Positions 36,001-48,800 of a stretch of DNA of 64,000 nucleotides are shown in pieces; position 1 is the first letter of the stretch, and each line of letters starts with the position of its first letter. A model generated the notes under the pieces. That model was given only the letters and a program-made list of their open reading frames with translations, ran no database searches and was not told the DNA's origin. Both the position numbers and the translations under genes were made by a program. This stretch comes from Nectonema munidae (lineage: Eukaryota; Nematomorpha; Nectonematoida; Nectonematidae): NCBI GenBank assembly GCA_030549495.1, contig JAUIRK010000945.1:1261501-1325500 (forward strand). The letters run 5' to 3'.

Positions 36001-37527
36001 AGAAGAAGAATTTTTTTTTTCGCGCACCGCTTCTAGATGTACGTGAGAAAATCTTGTTTTTTTTCAATATTATATAAAAAGTTGCCCGGGGGGGGGAGGA
36101 GTAATCAATGTTAATGAATTTATTAATATGGAAAAATTCATCTTATTTTTCATTTATTCCGTAAAAATTTAAAATTTGAGAAAGGAAAATACATTATGAA
36201 AAAGGTTAAACTTTTATAGATGGTGTTAAATTTTCATTTTTATGATTCAGTTTAAAAATCCTTTTCGCATTCTCAATTTTTATGCTATAATATTGAAGGA
36301 AATAGATATTTTGAAATTTACAGGGTAGTCTTAATGTGTCCACAATTTTCAAAATCTTCCAGTCAAAACACTACATAACCACTCAGGCCCTACACGGCCA
36401 AGCGAGGGTTAATAATAACAACTACCTTGCTATAATAAATATAATGACATTATTTAATCTAAAATAATTATCTGAATAAGTCAGTGGCTATGTGGCATAA
36501 ATAATAATAGTAATCAATTTTATGGCTAGTGTTCCAAGCACGCTGAGTTTTAGCCGGTTTTTACCACTATGTGGCATCTAATCTCTCATTATTTTGCGTC
36601 CCCATTCATCTCTATTTTGCTCGTTCCCTAATGCTAAATGTCTATTACTATTTCTATCCATGTCATCTTTGGCCTGCCTTTACTCTTACCTAAGCTATGT
36701 GGCATAAAAATAAAAAAAAATGTGTGCACCCTTGTTCAAATTTTTTCATCTGATCAAATATAGTTCAAATTTCAAATTAATAAAAATAAAAAGTAATACC
36801 AAAAATCTATCTTTTAAATAATTGAAATAAAAAAAAATTGCGAGAATTCAAATTTATTGAGATAGGCTATCATATAAGCGTGATCTCTAAATAAATAGCA
36901 TCAGACACTTGTCTCATTTTTTTATCATACACTTTGAGAATAAATAGCTTAAATTCCATTTTTGATGCAAAATATGCATAATCCAGCAGTTTTACACCAA
37001 AAAATAACCAAAAATTAAATCGCCAAATATCAAGTATAGAACATATGTTAGTGATCTGTACAAAATCAGGAAATTGACCGAATTTTAGTTTGAAAGCCCG
37101 AAAATATTCATATGGAAGGCGAAAAACATAAGCACGTATTTATCCACGCTCTATATCACTTTCCACAAAAAACTCTTTTTATCTCACATAAAATCTTTCC
37201 GTCATTCTGATTAAAATGTGAGTTGCCAGATTTATATTCCTTTTCACTCAAGAGCTGGATTTATTAGGTATAAAAAAATGAGAAGCGAGGGAGGGTCTTC
37301 AAAGTTTCAGCGCATTTATTTTACTACGCGTGTAGGACTAAAAATTAAGGGTGAGTTCAGGATCCCCTTATGACCGGGTAACTACACCACTCGTTCACGC
37401 AAATTCCTCCCATACATATAACATTAATTATATATGTAATAAATGAGGCTTTGAGTCTTCATAGATATAAAAATCTTTTGATTTGTTGTCGTTCAAGCAG
37501 GAGGCCGCATTGAAAAAAGGGAAAGAC

Positions 37528-37619
37528 CTTATGAGTGAGGCATCATCAATGTTCCAAGTTCTGACAAAGGAATCCGATGAACAAGTAACCACTTTGCTTC
37601 CTTCAGAATTCCAACTCGC
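37528..37619 (-). CDS. WDR1: WDR1 exon 7
   Basis: Reads ASWNSEGSKVVTCSSDSFVR then TWNIDDASLIR, the blade '[24 protein letters not shown]'. 92 nt, ends phase 2 at GTCTTT (weak donor). It is separated from exon 6 by only a 59-bp intron. Confidence 0.9.
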
Positions 37620-37678
37620 CTAAAAAGCATGAAAGAGAGGTGAATAAGGAAGGAAAGAAATTTCATTGAAGCACTTAC

Positions 37679-37756
37679 CGAATAAACAGATCCTTTGTGA
37701 GCAGGAGAACCCAATTCGGATATCATGGAATTTGAGTTAGCATCGAAGATTAATGC
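37679..37756 (-). CDS. WDR1: WDR1 exon 6
   Basis: Twenty-six codons, phase 0: ALIFDANSNSMISELGSPAH then KGSVYS before GTAAGT. It matches '[28 protein letters not shown]'; the GSPAHKG motif is shared with insect AIP1. Confidence 0.92.
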
Positions 37757-39089
37757 CTAAATAGCGATTAATGAACTCTATGTTCGAAAGAGAGAGAGAA
37801 TTTTGCGCATCAATAAGTGCTTTTGAAAAGGGTCAAAAATTTAGGGAAAACGCGCAATCGTTTATCACGACTCTTTCCTTACATCTTCACTACAGAAGCC
37901 GTTCTCTCCCCTTTCTGCTTGACATCAGTTGACAAAGACAGACTGATAGAGTCGGAACATTTGTTTCAATTAAACTTTGTCGTACTATCCTATTGGCTGA
38001 AGCACTGTTTTTCAGATTAAAGCATTTCATTGTATGGCTGCTTAGTATGTGTGTAAGTAGGTTTTGATGCTTTTTTGTGTACGACGTGTATTAATACAAA
38101 TAAATAGGGGAGTTTGTGTCAAGAATGTCAAACTTTTTGTCTACGGTTGCGCTAACACTAAACCCAACATTAACACTAACTCTAATGCTAATTCTACACA
38201 AATCCTAAACCCAGATAATAGCTTTCTAAAATTTCTAGACATTAAGGCCCATTTGAAAATTGGTTGAGAACTAGTATGCAGAATAAGCAAAAAAATTTAA
38301 TAGACAAAATCAGAGGAAAAGTGCGATTCTGACTTCTTGACTTTAGAATGCGACGACTCCGATTCTAAACGCTAAAAATATGCCCGTTTCTACAAGAGAT
38401 TGAGATTTTATTCTACCTTACGCAGTACTACGTCTTTATACTATTACTGGAAAACTTTTTGCGGGTACTCATACCGGATCTACCAAAATATATATCCTTC
38501 AAAATAAAGATGTCAGCAGCGCTTAATTGTTTTGAAACAAAATTGATGCTTTGCAAATTCAAAAATTCACTACCAGGGAAACAATATTGAAATGGCAAAA
38601 TTTTAAAAATATAAATAACAATAAAACAAGGGGTACTTAAACTTTATTCAGACACGAACCCCTTTTTAGAAGTTGATGAAAGCTATGGACCCCTACAAGG
38701 ACATTTTCGCATTAAAAAGGCATGGAAACAACTTCGCATGCAAACAATAGGTGCAGTATTTTATTTTATTGACATGAAGTATTTGATCTCAGAAGATGTC
38801 AAAGACAGGTAGCAAATCAAATTTTACGTAAATTCAAGGAGAAAAGACAAAATCCACCCCTTGCAACTTATTCAAACTTTAAAAGTTAGCTTTTTGTTTA
38901 AATAAAATTTTTTTTTTAATTAATTAAATAATTAAATTTTTTTGAAATATATATATGTAAATTGTATTATATATTTTAAAACAAAACACCTTTACAAATC
39001 TAGTACAAGTAACCAAAGCATAAAAAAAGCTAAGAGATGACGAAGAACACTTTCAACATATTAATGACAATATTCTCATCGTACGACAT

Positions 39090-41072
39090 GGAGTCCCAAA
39101 ATGGGGAGCGCGTTCCCCTGCAGGGCGTGAGGATTTTTCAAGGGGGTCCTGAGGCAAAATCTAAAAAATTTATCAAATAAACTTGTTCATTATCCAAAGA
39201 TTATTTATCTCAAAAGATCTATCAGCATAAAGAAGAGAAAAATATATTCAGAAAAAGGTTTCAATTAAGCTGTCAAGCACACATCAAATGAAATATTTTC
39301 ATGAAATCCGATTTGATATACATTTTGTTTACCTTTTTTTGATTGGATAAAAAAAATGTTCTATGCAGATATGTTATTTACAATAGATACGTTTTTAACA
39401 CTGTCATGGCTTTTTGGATGCACAGACTGAAGACTGAATCTTCCATCTTCTTTCAATCTTTTGATCGAAGAATTATTTTATTCGAAACAGCTCTAATTCA
39501 TTTCAGGGTAAAAGTTCTTTATCCGCGATTTGAGAGACGTGTAAAATGGAAGTCGTTTACCACTGAAGAATTAAAAGCGTCATAACTTAAATCTTAGTAC
39601 TTATTTGAGCTGATGAACTCAACGAGAAGTGGGAATTTTTTTGCAATATCAAAACACGCAAAATTTATTGGATGCTTTTTAAAAAGTTTTTTTTTAACAT
39701 AGATAAGCTATTTGTAAATTTTTCAAGCAATTAACATTCTTAATTTAAAACTTTAAGGAAGAAATGTGATCATTTTGCACACTTTTGTTCGGTGCTTTTG
39801 TTGAAAAAATTAAGCTCTGGAGACGTAAAGTCGAAGTTGAAAATGTATCTTCATTTTTTCATCTTAATGAACTTATCAAAGAGAAGTCAATGAAGAAAGA
39901 AATGTTTTATCATTTGCAATAGGAATTTTTTTTTTAGATATTTTCGAGATATTTCAATGCATAAAGTTACTTGGAAACTGACGCAAACCCTTTCAATATT
40001 GCTGTTGATTCATTATTACAAGATTATCTTCAAGAATAAGCCACAAATCTAAATTTGTAACACTTGAAAAATTTGGGGTAAAATGTCATTCTATTTACCC
40101 AAAACTTTGAAAACACGCTCTCCAATTGTTGATTCCTTTTTTGTCGACCTATCTTTAGGAAGTAGGTTATTCCAAACTTGCTGTATTAAAAACCAAGAGA
40201 GGGAATCGACGTGGCGTTTAATGCGCTAACTTTCTTCCTTGAGACCTTAGTCTTGGTATCCGGAAATTTCATCGCATAGTAAATTCATCGTGATGAATTT
40301 ATGGATTAACCATTACTTCCTTGCGGTGTCACAAGATAATCCCTGCAGAAAGAATACGGCGCATTCTCAATGATTTTGAAAATCGTGACCTAAATGATTA
40401 TTATAGAGGCATTGCTCATAACTCTTTTTTTAATTGTTTATATTTTTCCAAGTTGCAAAGAATTAGTTATCTCAATAATCTTTTTGAAATGAGGAATAAT
40501 TTATTACATATATAAATGGGTATTTTTTTCTTAAAAATAAAGGTTTTTATTAAAAAAACAAATGATCATTTTTAGATATAAAAATATTAAATAATGACTG
40601 AAAAGACGAAGGTTAAAATAGGTTAGGGAGGATTTTTATGAAACTAAAAAAAACAAAGATTATAGTATTTTTTTAAATTACATTAGATATACTTTTTTTT
40701 TAACTTTCCTTAAATATTAAGAAATTTAAACACATTTCAAGGCTAAAGAGGTATTGTTTTATTTTGTCATTACAGCGTGATAAAATGAAAACCTTATATT
40801 TATTAAGAACATTTACAAAAGTTCGTAGTAAACTTAGAAAAAAGTATAAAGGGATACTTGCAAAGAAACATTGAGCGTCAAGCATAAAATTAGTGTGACG
40901 ATGAAAATACTGAGGATCTATTGAATCCCGGTGAATTTACTATGCGATGAAGTTACCAAGATGAAATTACAGTGAACCCTTAGTCTTGTAAAAACGAAAC
41001 AACAATATCCACCTCACTCTTATTAAAGAGAGTTTTTAAATAATAAGCAATGGCGTTGTTCAAAAAATCTGG
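39090..41072 (+). mobile_element. hAT element, decayed, split by a Mutator-like element
   Basis: The left end has GTCCCAAAATGGGGAGCGCG and CAGGGCGTGAGG; the right end, on the minus strand, reads CCAGTGGTTCCCAGATTTTT. Both are familiar hAT terminal patterns. Plus-strand pieces at about 39800-40060 read IKLWRRKVEVENVSSFFHLN and ETDANPFNIAVDSLLQDYLQ, matching the C-terminal hAT dimerisation region of ZBED-like transposases (helix, then ANPF). Frames are interrupted. The foldback copy at 40255-40978 is inserted near its 3' end. The right terminus lies about 40 bp from the donor of WDR1 exon 5. Confidence 0.65.
40255..40978. mobile_element. Mutator-like non-autonomous foldback element, copy B
   Basis: 724 bp. 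Ends GGTATCCGGAAATTTCATCG and the complement of GGTTCACTGTAATTTCATCT. It has an exact 9-bp duplication, CTTAGTCTT, at 40246-40254 and 40979-40987. Most of its length aligns with 1237-2121, but part of the left arm is deleted. Near 40340 it has a segment, AERIRRILNDFENRDLNDYY, missing from copy A, perhaps captured sequence. Confidence 0.88.
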
Positions 41073-41111
41073 GAACCACTGGCCTAGTTTGAAAGATGTA
41101 TTATAGCTTAC

Positions 41112-41189
41112 TCGGCAATCAGAGCTCGTGGACACAAATTTAGAACCGTCTGGAGAAAAACGAAGACAGTTGACAAACTTTTTGTGCAC
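41112..41189 (-). CDS. WDR1: WDR1 exon 5
   Basis: Twenty-six codons, phase 0: VHKKFVNCLRFSPDGSKFVS then TSSDCR before GTAAGC. Nearly identical in pattern to '[24 protein letters not shown]' of vertebrate WDR1; the best-conserved exon. Confidence 0.95.
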
Positions 41190-41487
41190 CTAAAAAAGAA
41201 GATACATTCATTAGCAGGAGAAAAGTTTATTGTTAGCATTCGTAAAAAAAAGTCTGGAAACTTTTACTCCCTCGGTAAAACAACTAATCAATGCAAGAAT
41301 TTCGGAAATTTTTTTATTAGAAATCCTTTTAGAACATTAAGTACCTACTTTTGCTTTTTGAATAACTTTTCATATAACTTGAAGCAGATGCTATTTCTTT
41401 TGTGGGTTGCGTGACCCATCATCGCTAAAAGAGCTGAAGTTTGCTACGACGCATTTACGAGTGAACAAAGCCGATGACTCCCTTTTT

Positions 41488-41625
41488 ATGGGGTGTTTTC
41501 ATCGAGAAGGCACAATTACGCTGCTTGTATCGAAATATGAGGAAAGTAGGCTTGATGCGGGATCGAACCAAAGACCTTGTGTTATCAAACCCAGTATCTA
41601 ACCAACCTTATCAATACTTCCTATT
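41488..41625 (-). repeat. tRNA-derived SINE copy
   Basis: Minus strand: AAGGTTGGTTAGATACTGGG, TTTGGTTCGATCCCGC, then TTCTCGATGAAAACACCCCA. Same order as the 32.9-33.0 kb copy. Confidence 0.75.
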
Positions 41626-42280
41626 CACTTACTTCATTGAAAGTAGGAGTTCCTCTCTGCTCTGTTTTTTTAGCTGTTATGTCTGTTATAGATAAGTTGA
41701 AACATTGCAGATTTATATTCATTAATTTGTTATTTATCATATCCAAATACAAACCATTAAACAAATAAATCATCAAAGTTATATTGATAGAGCATATACG
41801 CGGAACTTTTTCTCTTGGTCATTGTTCCATCATTGTTCAATTTACTTTAAGTCTATCATTTGTGATTTGTCACATTACAAGCAATAAACATTTTTTGCAC
41901 TTTAATTTTAATCATTCTTATTGGACATTGCAAATTGATTTTTTCTTCTTCTTCCTCTTCATATGTCAAAGGAAAAGAGAAGAATATTTGATATACAAAA
42001 AATTTAAAAGATCACAAATGTCTAAAATAATTAAAAAGGTAAGAACTAATTCTACTATTCAAATATTAAATTTTACAGCTACAGCTCCAGTCGAGAAATG
42101 GCTAATAGTCTAAATACTAATATTGATCATTTTAGTCATCTTTCTCAATATCAGAAAGTCTTATGATGTTAAGAATTTTTCTATCGTATTTGGATCTCCT
42201 ACATGTTGTCTCCACAATTCCTTTATGATGCTCGCATTTTTTTAATGTTAATAGTTAATAAATTTGATTGATTTTTGCAG

Positions 42281-42408
42281 CCTCTTTGAGGAACCACAAT
42301 TTTGAAGACTAATTGCCCACTTAATTTTTCAATGCAATTTAAAATATCCAAAGCAAGTGATTTTATATCTTGGGACATTGGTGTCCAACCGGTCCTCAAA
42401 GGGTTAAT
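42281..42408. repeat. piggyBac-type miniature element
   Basis: Left CCTCTTTGAGGAACCACAAT, right GGTGTCCAACCGGTCC then TCAAAGGGTTAA. The interior has GAAGACTAATTGCCC. Inverted ends with a TTAA border on the right. Confidence 0.7.
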
Positions 42409-42722
42409 AATTGAATTAAAGTGACCCTTTGCCTTTTCTAGTACTAAATAGAGAACAACAGCAAATCACAGAAATATCAGAGTTTGGAGCAAAAAAGCTT
42501 TTAAAAAATAAGCTTTTTTTTTAACTCTTAGATAACGTCTCAATATGTTTTTCATTCTCGATTAAAATTACATCGTCACTGTTAGAATTGCTTTCAAAAC
42601 TTTCTTCAGTACAATAAAGTTCCATTTTATCGATTAGATTTTTAAAAGTTAAAAAAATCAATAAAAAATTTTTAAACAAATAAAAATCATCCGAAAAAAG
42701 TTTAAAAAAATTAATCTATTAC

Positions 42723-42903
42723 ATCGATGGTTGTTTCAAAGCGGAAGGGGATATTTGCGTGAATCACAATGTTGCCTTCTTCATCTCCTGTAATGACTTT
42801 GTAGGGGCGGCAAGGACGGAAATCACAAGTTATGACACAACGACTGTGTCCAATGATTTCTCCGATTGAAGACCCCATCTCGGCGTTGATCGCAATAGCA
42901 TAT
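42723..42903 (-). CDS. WDR1: WDR1 exon 4
   Basis: Completes Lys, then YAIAINAEMGSSIGEIIGHS and FRPCRPYKVITGDEEGNIVI, ending PFRFETTID before GTAATA. It matches 'FLWDSGSSVGEITGH...SRPYRLATGSDD...PPFKFKFTI'. 181 nt. Confidence 0.93.
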
Positions 42904-45739
42904 CTAAAAACAGTTCATACGCTTCAATAAGGCACCCAATCAATCCTCAAGGTTTTAAATGAAGGTGTATAACACTGAATCGATTAGTTTCATTCAATTC
43001 TTGTGTGTGTATGTGTTAGACAAATTAGAAATTTAAATTAGTAGGCCATATGAAAAAACGGAATCGAAGTTTCAGAGCAATCTTTTCAGCCTCTTTTACA
43101 CAACAAACTTTTTTCAAAAAAATTCACATTGTAATTGTATCGAAAAAATCGGCCGTTGAAAAATTATCGACCCATAAAAAGTACTATATGGAGGCACATG
43201 TTTAAAAAGGTTAGAGAGCCCTGCTTTTAATTGCAATCAATGGCGATCAATGAAACCATTTTCAACTTCGCTGAAAAGAAGTAATAAATGAGAGAAAAGG
43301 AAAAAAAGTGCGCCAAAAACTTACAATTCTTTCTAAAATCAATCAAATATGATAACCATCTATTTATACCAGGGAGAATGAACACAAAAACGTATAATAT
43401 GCTAATTTTGGTTTACTTAAAGATGGATAAATTTTTAAGCAAAAAAGGAAATAACTAAAAGCATATTTAGGAGAATAAAAATTAGCTTATTTAAAAAAGG
43501 AGATTTATATTAAAAATCATTCAAAGAAACAGATGATGTCTGCTTTTACCTGAATCAACTATAGCGGGTTTATCCTTTTTTTATTACGACTTCGTCTTAA
43601 TTTAAAAATGGCAGATGTTGGTTCTTATTCCTACAAAGCACACAATTCTACCTATTACTCCAATTTTATAATTATATATGGTATATTATTTACAATTTTA
43701 AGCCTGATGTTTGTCTTATGATAATTCATGTTTTTAACGATTGATTAATGTAGTTTTTTTCATTTCAAAAATTAACCTATTTCAAAGATGTCTTGATTGG
43801 TAGATTCATTTTGATGACTTTTATGAAGCAAACCTGTGTAGAGCAAATAACAAGAGATAGAAAAATGCATTGCAGATATTACAATGTGTCTAAAATACAC
43901 TGGTCAATTTTTAGTGAGACCCTTGTTAATATGCTTGTCCATCCTTTCATCGATATATCAGCATCAATGTGTGATTTTGTATGCGTAAATTGTTGCATAG
44001 AATGCTGATCAGAAAATTCTATTTCTTTCTGCACTTTTTTTCATACAGGAAATGGATTGCTCACAAGAATAAGCGCTTTAAATAAGAAACTAAAATTCTA
44101 ACAAGCTATGATACCAAGCTAACTCTAATGTAAGAATAGGGAGATTTTGTTTTGAAACTATTTGTTCTATATATTTTATAATACATAAATCATTCTGTTT
44201 ACATGTTAAAAAATTGTTATAAAAAAAAGTCATAATTTTGATTTAATGAAAAAGGAAAAAAAATTTTAAAAAAAAATTAAATTTGGTGTTTATTGAAAAA
44301 AAAGATTCCCATTTTTGATGTTTTGCTTCTCACTTTATTGAAGAAAAAAGGAAGGAGAAAAATACGTCGAAGCAAAATTGTTATGTTTATCAAATCATTA
44401 AAAGTTTTATGATAATTGAATTGGTATTACACGAAGATAATTTCTTACCAATTTTATTTCATTAACTTAACTAAGTATAACTAGACGAAGAATAACAAAA
44501 GATAAAATGTCCTTATTTAAATTATTAGTTTTTTAAATGTATAATATCAAAATATTACTAATTATTGGCTAAAAACAGTCAAAATTTGGAACATTTATTG
44601 ATTTTAAATTGATTAATAATTAAGGATTAATTATTAATTAAGGATTCCGTTTAAGTAAGTATAGAATCATATTTCAAAGTTAGTTAAAAAAAAAACTCTT
44701 TTTTTTTTTTATAAAAACCGATTTTATGCTTTTGATAAGGTCAAAATTCCGGCCATCTAGTTCAATGTTGGTTCTTAATTTGGCCATTTGTTAAAAATAG
44801 GTTGAGAGCCTCTGTTTTATTCCAATATTTAGGAGTATAAAAGGAAATATGAGTCGAGCTATTTTTTGAGAAGAAAGCTACAGACTAAGGGAATTCAAGA
44901 CATTTCATGGCCAAGTCATTTCGTACCAAAATTAGTTTTATTTTGTAACCAAAAGAAAAGAATTGGTATAAAGAGTCTAAAACTAGACACGAAATGTTTC
45001 TAGTTTCTAACGATTTCTTCATTAACTACTAAAGGTATATGATCAAGTCGAGAAATGGCTTCTAACTTAATTTTATCACGTGAAGAATTCAACGGTTTTT
45101 ACGGTTACGTTCTGTCGACCCGATTCTAGCCTCTGTTAGTAATCATACACTAGACAAAGAGATTATTTTCTATAATGGGAGGGTTCGTGTTAGAATTGCA
45201 TTGATTACTTCTTCATTGATTACTTCTTGTATTCATATATCTCAAACATACTCTTGTAAAATGATATTTATCAAGGTATAGTCAAGTTATTTCTTTGGTG
45301 TTTAGTGGGATGGAAAGACCAGGTAGATCCGAGAGTCAGCATTCAAGGAGGCGCCTGATATCAGTAAGGTGGTAGGGGGAACTAGGAACGTGACTATTGA
45401 TGAATTAGAAAAAAGTACCATATGTGCGTGTTCGTAAATTCGTCCAGAATTTATATAATCATATTTCCTCATAAATTTTGCCAAGCATAGTAGGTCCCGC
45501 ATATCTCGGTGTAAAAATTGAGCTTTAAAATTACGAACAAAATGCTGAAACTCCAAAGTTAAACAGGTAGGTACATAAGTAAACGTTTGTCAGACATCCT
45601 AGCATTATTTCGCGGGAAATAAGATATTTTCCATATTTGTTGCTTCTGCAAATGTTTTGTTCATGACTTCTTTCAAGCACATATTTGTCCGAAAAAAATC
45701 TCACGCCCATATAGTAGAATATTTCATGCAAATAGATAC
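42904..45739. other. WDR1 intron 3
   Basis: AT-rich. hAT-like right termini, read on the minus strand, lie at about 43155-43227 (CAGGGCTCTCTAACCTTTTT) and 44757-44813 (CAGAGGCTCTCAACCTATTT). No partner ends or proteins were found. The stretch 45300-45560 is less AT-rich but unassigned. Confidence 0.45.
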
Positions 45740-45887
45740 TTTTGTCTGCCATCGCCACACACGATCAAGCGTTTGCTGTCGTCAGACCACGCAATGTCCT
45801 TTATCTGACCGGCTATCGCTGAAAACTCCTTCACGCGTTCCTTACTTGTCGATTCCAAATCCAAGATCTTCAATTTACCATCTTGAT
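45740..45887 (-). CDS. WDR1: WDR1 exon 3
   Basis: Completes Asp, then QDGKLKILDLESTSKERVKE and FSAIAGQIKDIAWSDDSKRL, ending GDGRQK at a GTATCT donor. It matches 'SGKLRIWDTTQKEHLLKYE...[25 protein letters not shown]' almost residue for residue. 148 nt. Confidence 0.96.
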
Positions 45888-48800
45888 CTGTAGAAATTAG
45901 AATTACAATTGCATTCAACAACAATTTTCATCCTTAGACAACAAATAAAATTAAAATATAATAATATTCTTTGAAAATAGCTTCAGAAAAAGGTTTCAAA
46001 TGCACAAGTTGTGTTCAAAATTGTGAAAAACTTTATCTACCTTGGAGATAAAAATATCATTTTAATCAAATAAAATACGATGAAAAGTCAACCTATAATT
46101 CACACTTTCCCAGAGGAAGGTGTACCCATATGGAAGGAAAAATAACCCTTGAAAAATAAATGGAAAGAAAAAGAAGAAGAACAGATAAAATTAAAAGAAA
46201 CATTATTTTTCCAAGTTCGTAGATTAGTTATAGACAAACTCATTGAAAAAGAAAAGAAGACGATTAATTGCAGAAACTTAATGCCTCTAATCTAAGGGCT
46301 AATTTGTTCCAACATTAAAATACTTTGCATCTACAAAATAATCAAATTATCACCGTTTATATCAGTATGTAAGTGGAATGAATCGTTTGCTTTACATATA
46401 TGGGTTGAAAAATAATAACATATGCTATAATTGTTCTTAACCATACCCAAATTTGGGTCCCCTGGCAATTTTTTTTGGGTCGCCAAGGGCCAATGAGAAT
46501 AACGGGAAGATGAAAAAAAATCTTGAAATAACAAAAATAAAACTTAATTATACGAGTAGAAATGAATACGGTCAGAAATCGATGTGATGTGAAAATTGAA
46601 GATCTACACCTCAGGAAATTTCTGATATCTACGAATTAGAAAAGCAACTAATTGAAATAAAAATGACAAAACTCTTGAAAATGTCATTTTAAAAACAGAA
46701 ACTTTGAGTGCTTTCTGGACATAGATAAGGAAAAAGAAGTGGTGGGGGTCCTTCTTCCTTTCCCAACAACGTATTTGTGTTAGACTGGTTTTTCAACGGG
46801 TGTTAAAAATAAATATCAAAATCGTTGATCACCGGAGCACGACATGCGATGTTGTCTGTCAACAATAAGACAACGTTTTGAAGAGCTTTCAAGATAAACT
46901 TCAAACGCAACATTCTCATTAATTGTAACTTCTTTGTCAAATTAAAACATTTGTAATATATAACATGTTTCGTTTGTAAACCAAAAAAAGCATTTTTTTT
47001 TCTTTACATATTGGGTCGAGAGTGTTTGTATCGTACGTAAAAGGGGTCGGCAAATGAAAAAGGTTAAGAACGGCCGCTCTACATGCTTCTATTACCATTA
47101 TTTCTTCAAAGAAAGCCAGAAAATGTAACTTTACATTATGTTTCACGTTTCTAACTTGTTAACAACGGAAAAGGATATACAATGTAAGTAAAGCAGAAGC
47201 TTTACACTGCATAAAGAGCATTGATAAAAGCTTTCTTCCCATGAATGCCGACTTTAGAAACACGGCTGACATCCAACACTAAATACCTGCTTTCAAATAT
47301 TAACGCTTTCAGGTTTTTGGAGCTCATCTTTTTAATGGCTATAATTAAACAGACATTTTTAATTTTATAGGACTGGTCGCCTAGCATTCACCGCAGAGAA
47401 AGCAAGACACGATTTGACAATTTGAAATAAAAATGCCTTACAATAAAGAAATCGTTTGAGTTGATAAACCCTTTGAGGACCAGTGGGACACCAGTGTCCC
47501 AAGAAATGAAAATCGTCTGCTTTGAATATATAAAATTCCATTTAAAAAGAAAGCAGACGAATCGTCTTCAAAATTTTGGTCTTCAAAGGGCTAAAGGGTC
47601 CACCAAACTTCACCAAAAAACTGATAAACACCTTTAAATAACGATACGAGAATACATTACGCGTATAGCAGTGCTTTGAATGCAAAAAAATAAACGACAA
47701 GGAAGCTTATTGTGTTCCAAGAAAAGTAACCACGACCAGTCGCTATCTCTCTCTCTCTCTGTGTGTGTGGCAAGCATTATTTCAACGTATATATCATTTT
47801 GTAAGATCAAGCGTCGTATACAATAACGCTTTATTTGCAATAGAAATTAATATGGACAATAGACTGGCATTGTAAAAGTAGCTTAACTTCACTGCTTTTT
47901 CACAGAGACGAGATCGTAAAACCTTGCATATAAAAGTAATTACCAAGAACAAAAGAAGAAAATTTGGGCTTGCTGGTAAATTTTGGTTAAATTTGGGATG
48001 TGATCAATTTTATTAGAAATAAAAAAAAATCGCATGTATATAAAACTTATTAATAAAATTTTTCGCTATTTTGATTTTTGTGAACAAGTATAAAACTTTT
48101 TTTCTTTACTTAAAATGTAAAGCATACACTTGATTCACTAGCCTAGACCAAGTTATGGACTTGTTACAGTGGTCCAGAATGACCATAACTTTCAGATATC
48201 CATCACCTTCAAAAGTTTAGATCACCATGACAACAGAGTACAACAGGGGCGTCCTCAGAAAAAAGAGGTTTCGGTTTCGGTTTTCGGACGTTATGGATTT
48301 CGGATGACCAGGCACCGTTAAGAACTGTAATGTGATAAATAAGAATGACGTTGTCAAATGAATGATGATTCTAATCCCTTTTCACATTTCTCTCGTTTCC
48401 GTATCTATCAAAATCTAACATCTTTTTCTTATAATAATAAGTTTCTCACATCTTACAAATAAACTACTTCTCCATCGAAAGAACAGGAATGTCAATAATC
48501 AATACTCGTGGTGAAGAGATTGATAGGAGACACATGACACAGACACACCAAATCAAACAATATTAATTAAATCTTCAATTGGAAATATAATAATCAATAG
48601 CATTTCAATTAGAGAACTCTTAGCACAGGTGGCGGTCGTTATTCATTTTGCTTCGTGCATGCATATATAACGCTAATCGCCATTGTATCATGAGGAAAAT
48701 TCGAAATTTGATCCACAATTTTACCAAGACTTTCAGTGGGTAAAGAAAGGAATAAATAGATTGGCGCGAATCAGAGTTTGTGTGTTTTTTACTTATATAG

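Noticed and set aside
38632-38710. AAGGGGTACTTAAACTTTATTC as the left end of the hAT element ending at 41072
   Set aside because: It is hAT-like, but the terminus at about 39.09 kb (GTCCCAAAATGGGGAGCGCG) fits the right end better. The two may belong to different elements.
45302-45758. Overlapping minus-strand frames as an extra WDR1 exon
   Set aside because: Exon 3 joins exon 4 in phase without it, and nothing in the sequence resembles WD40.
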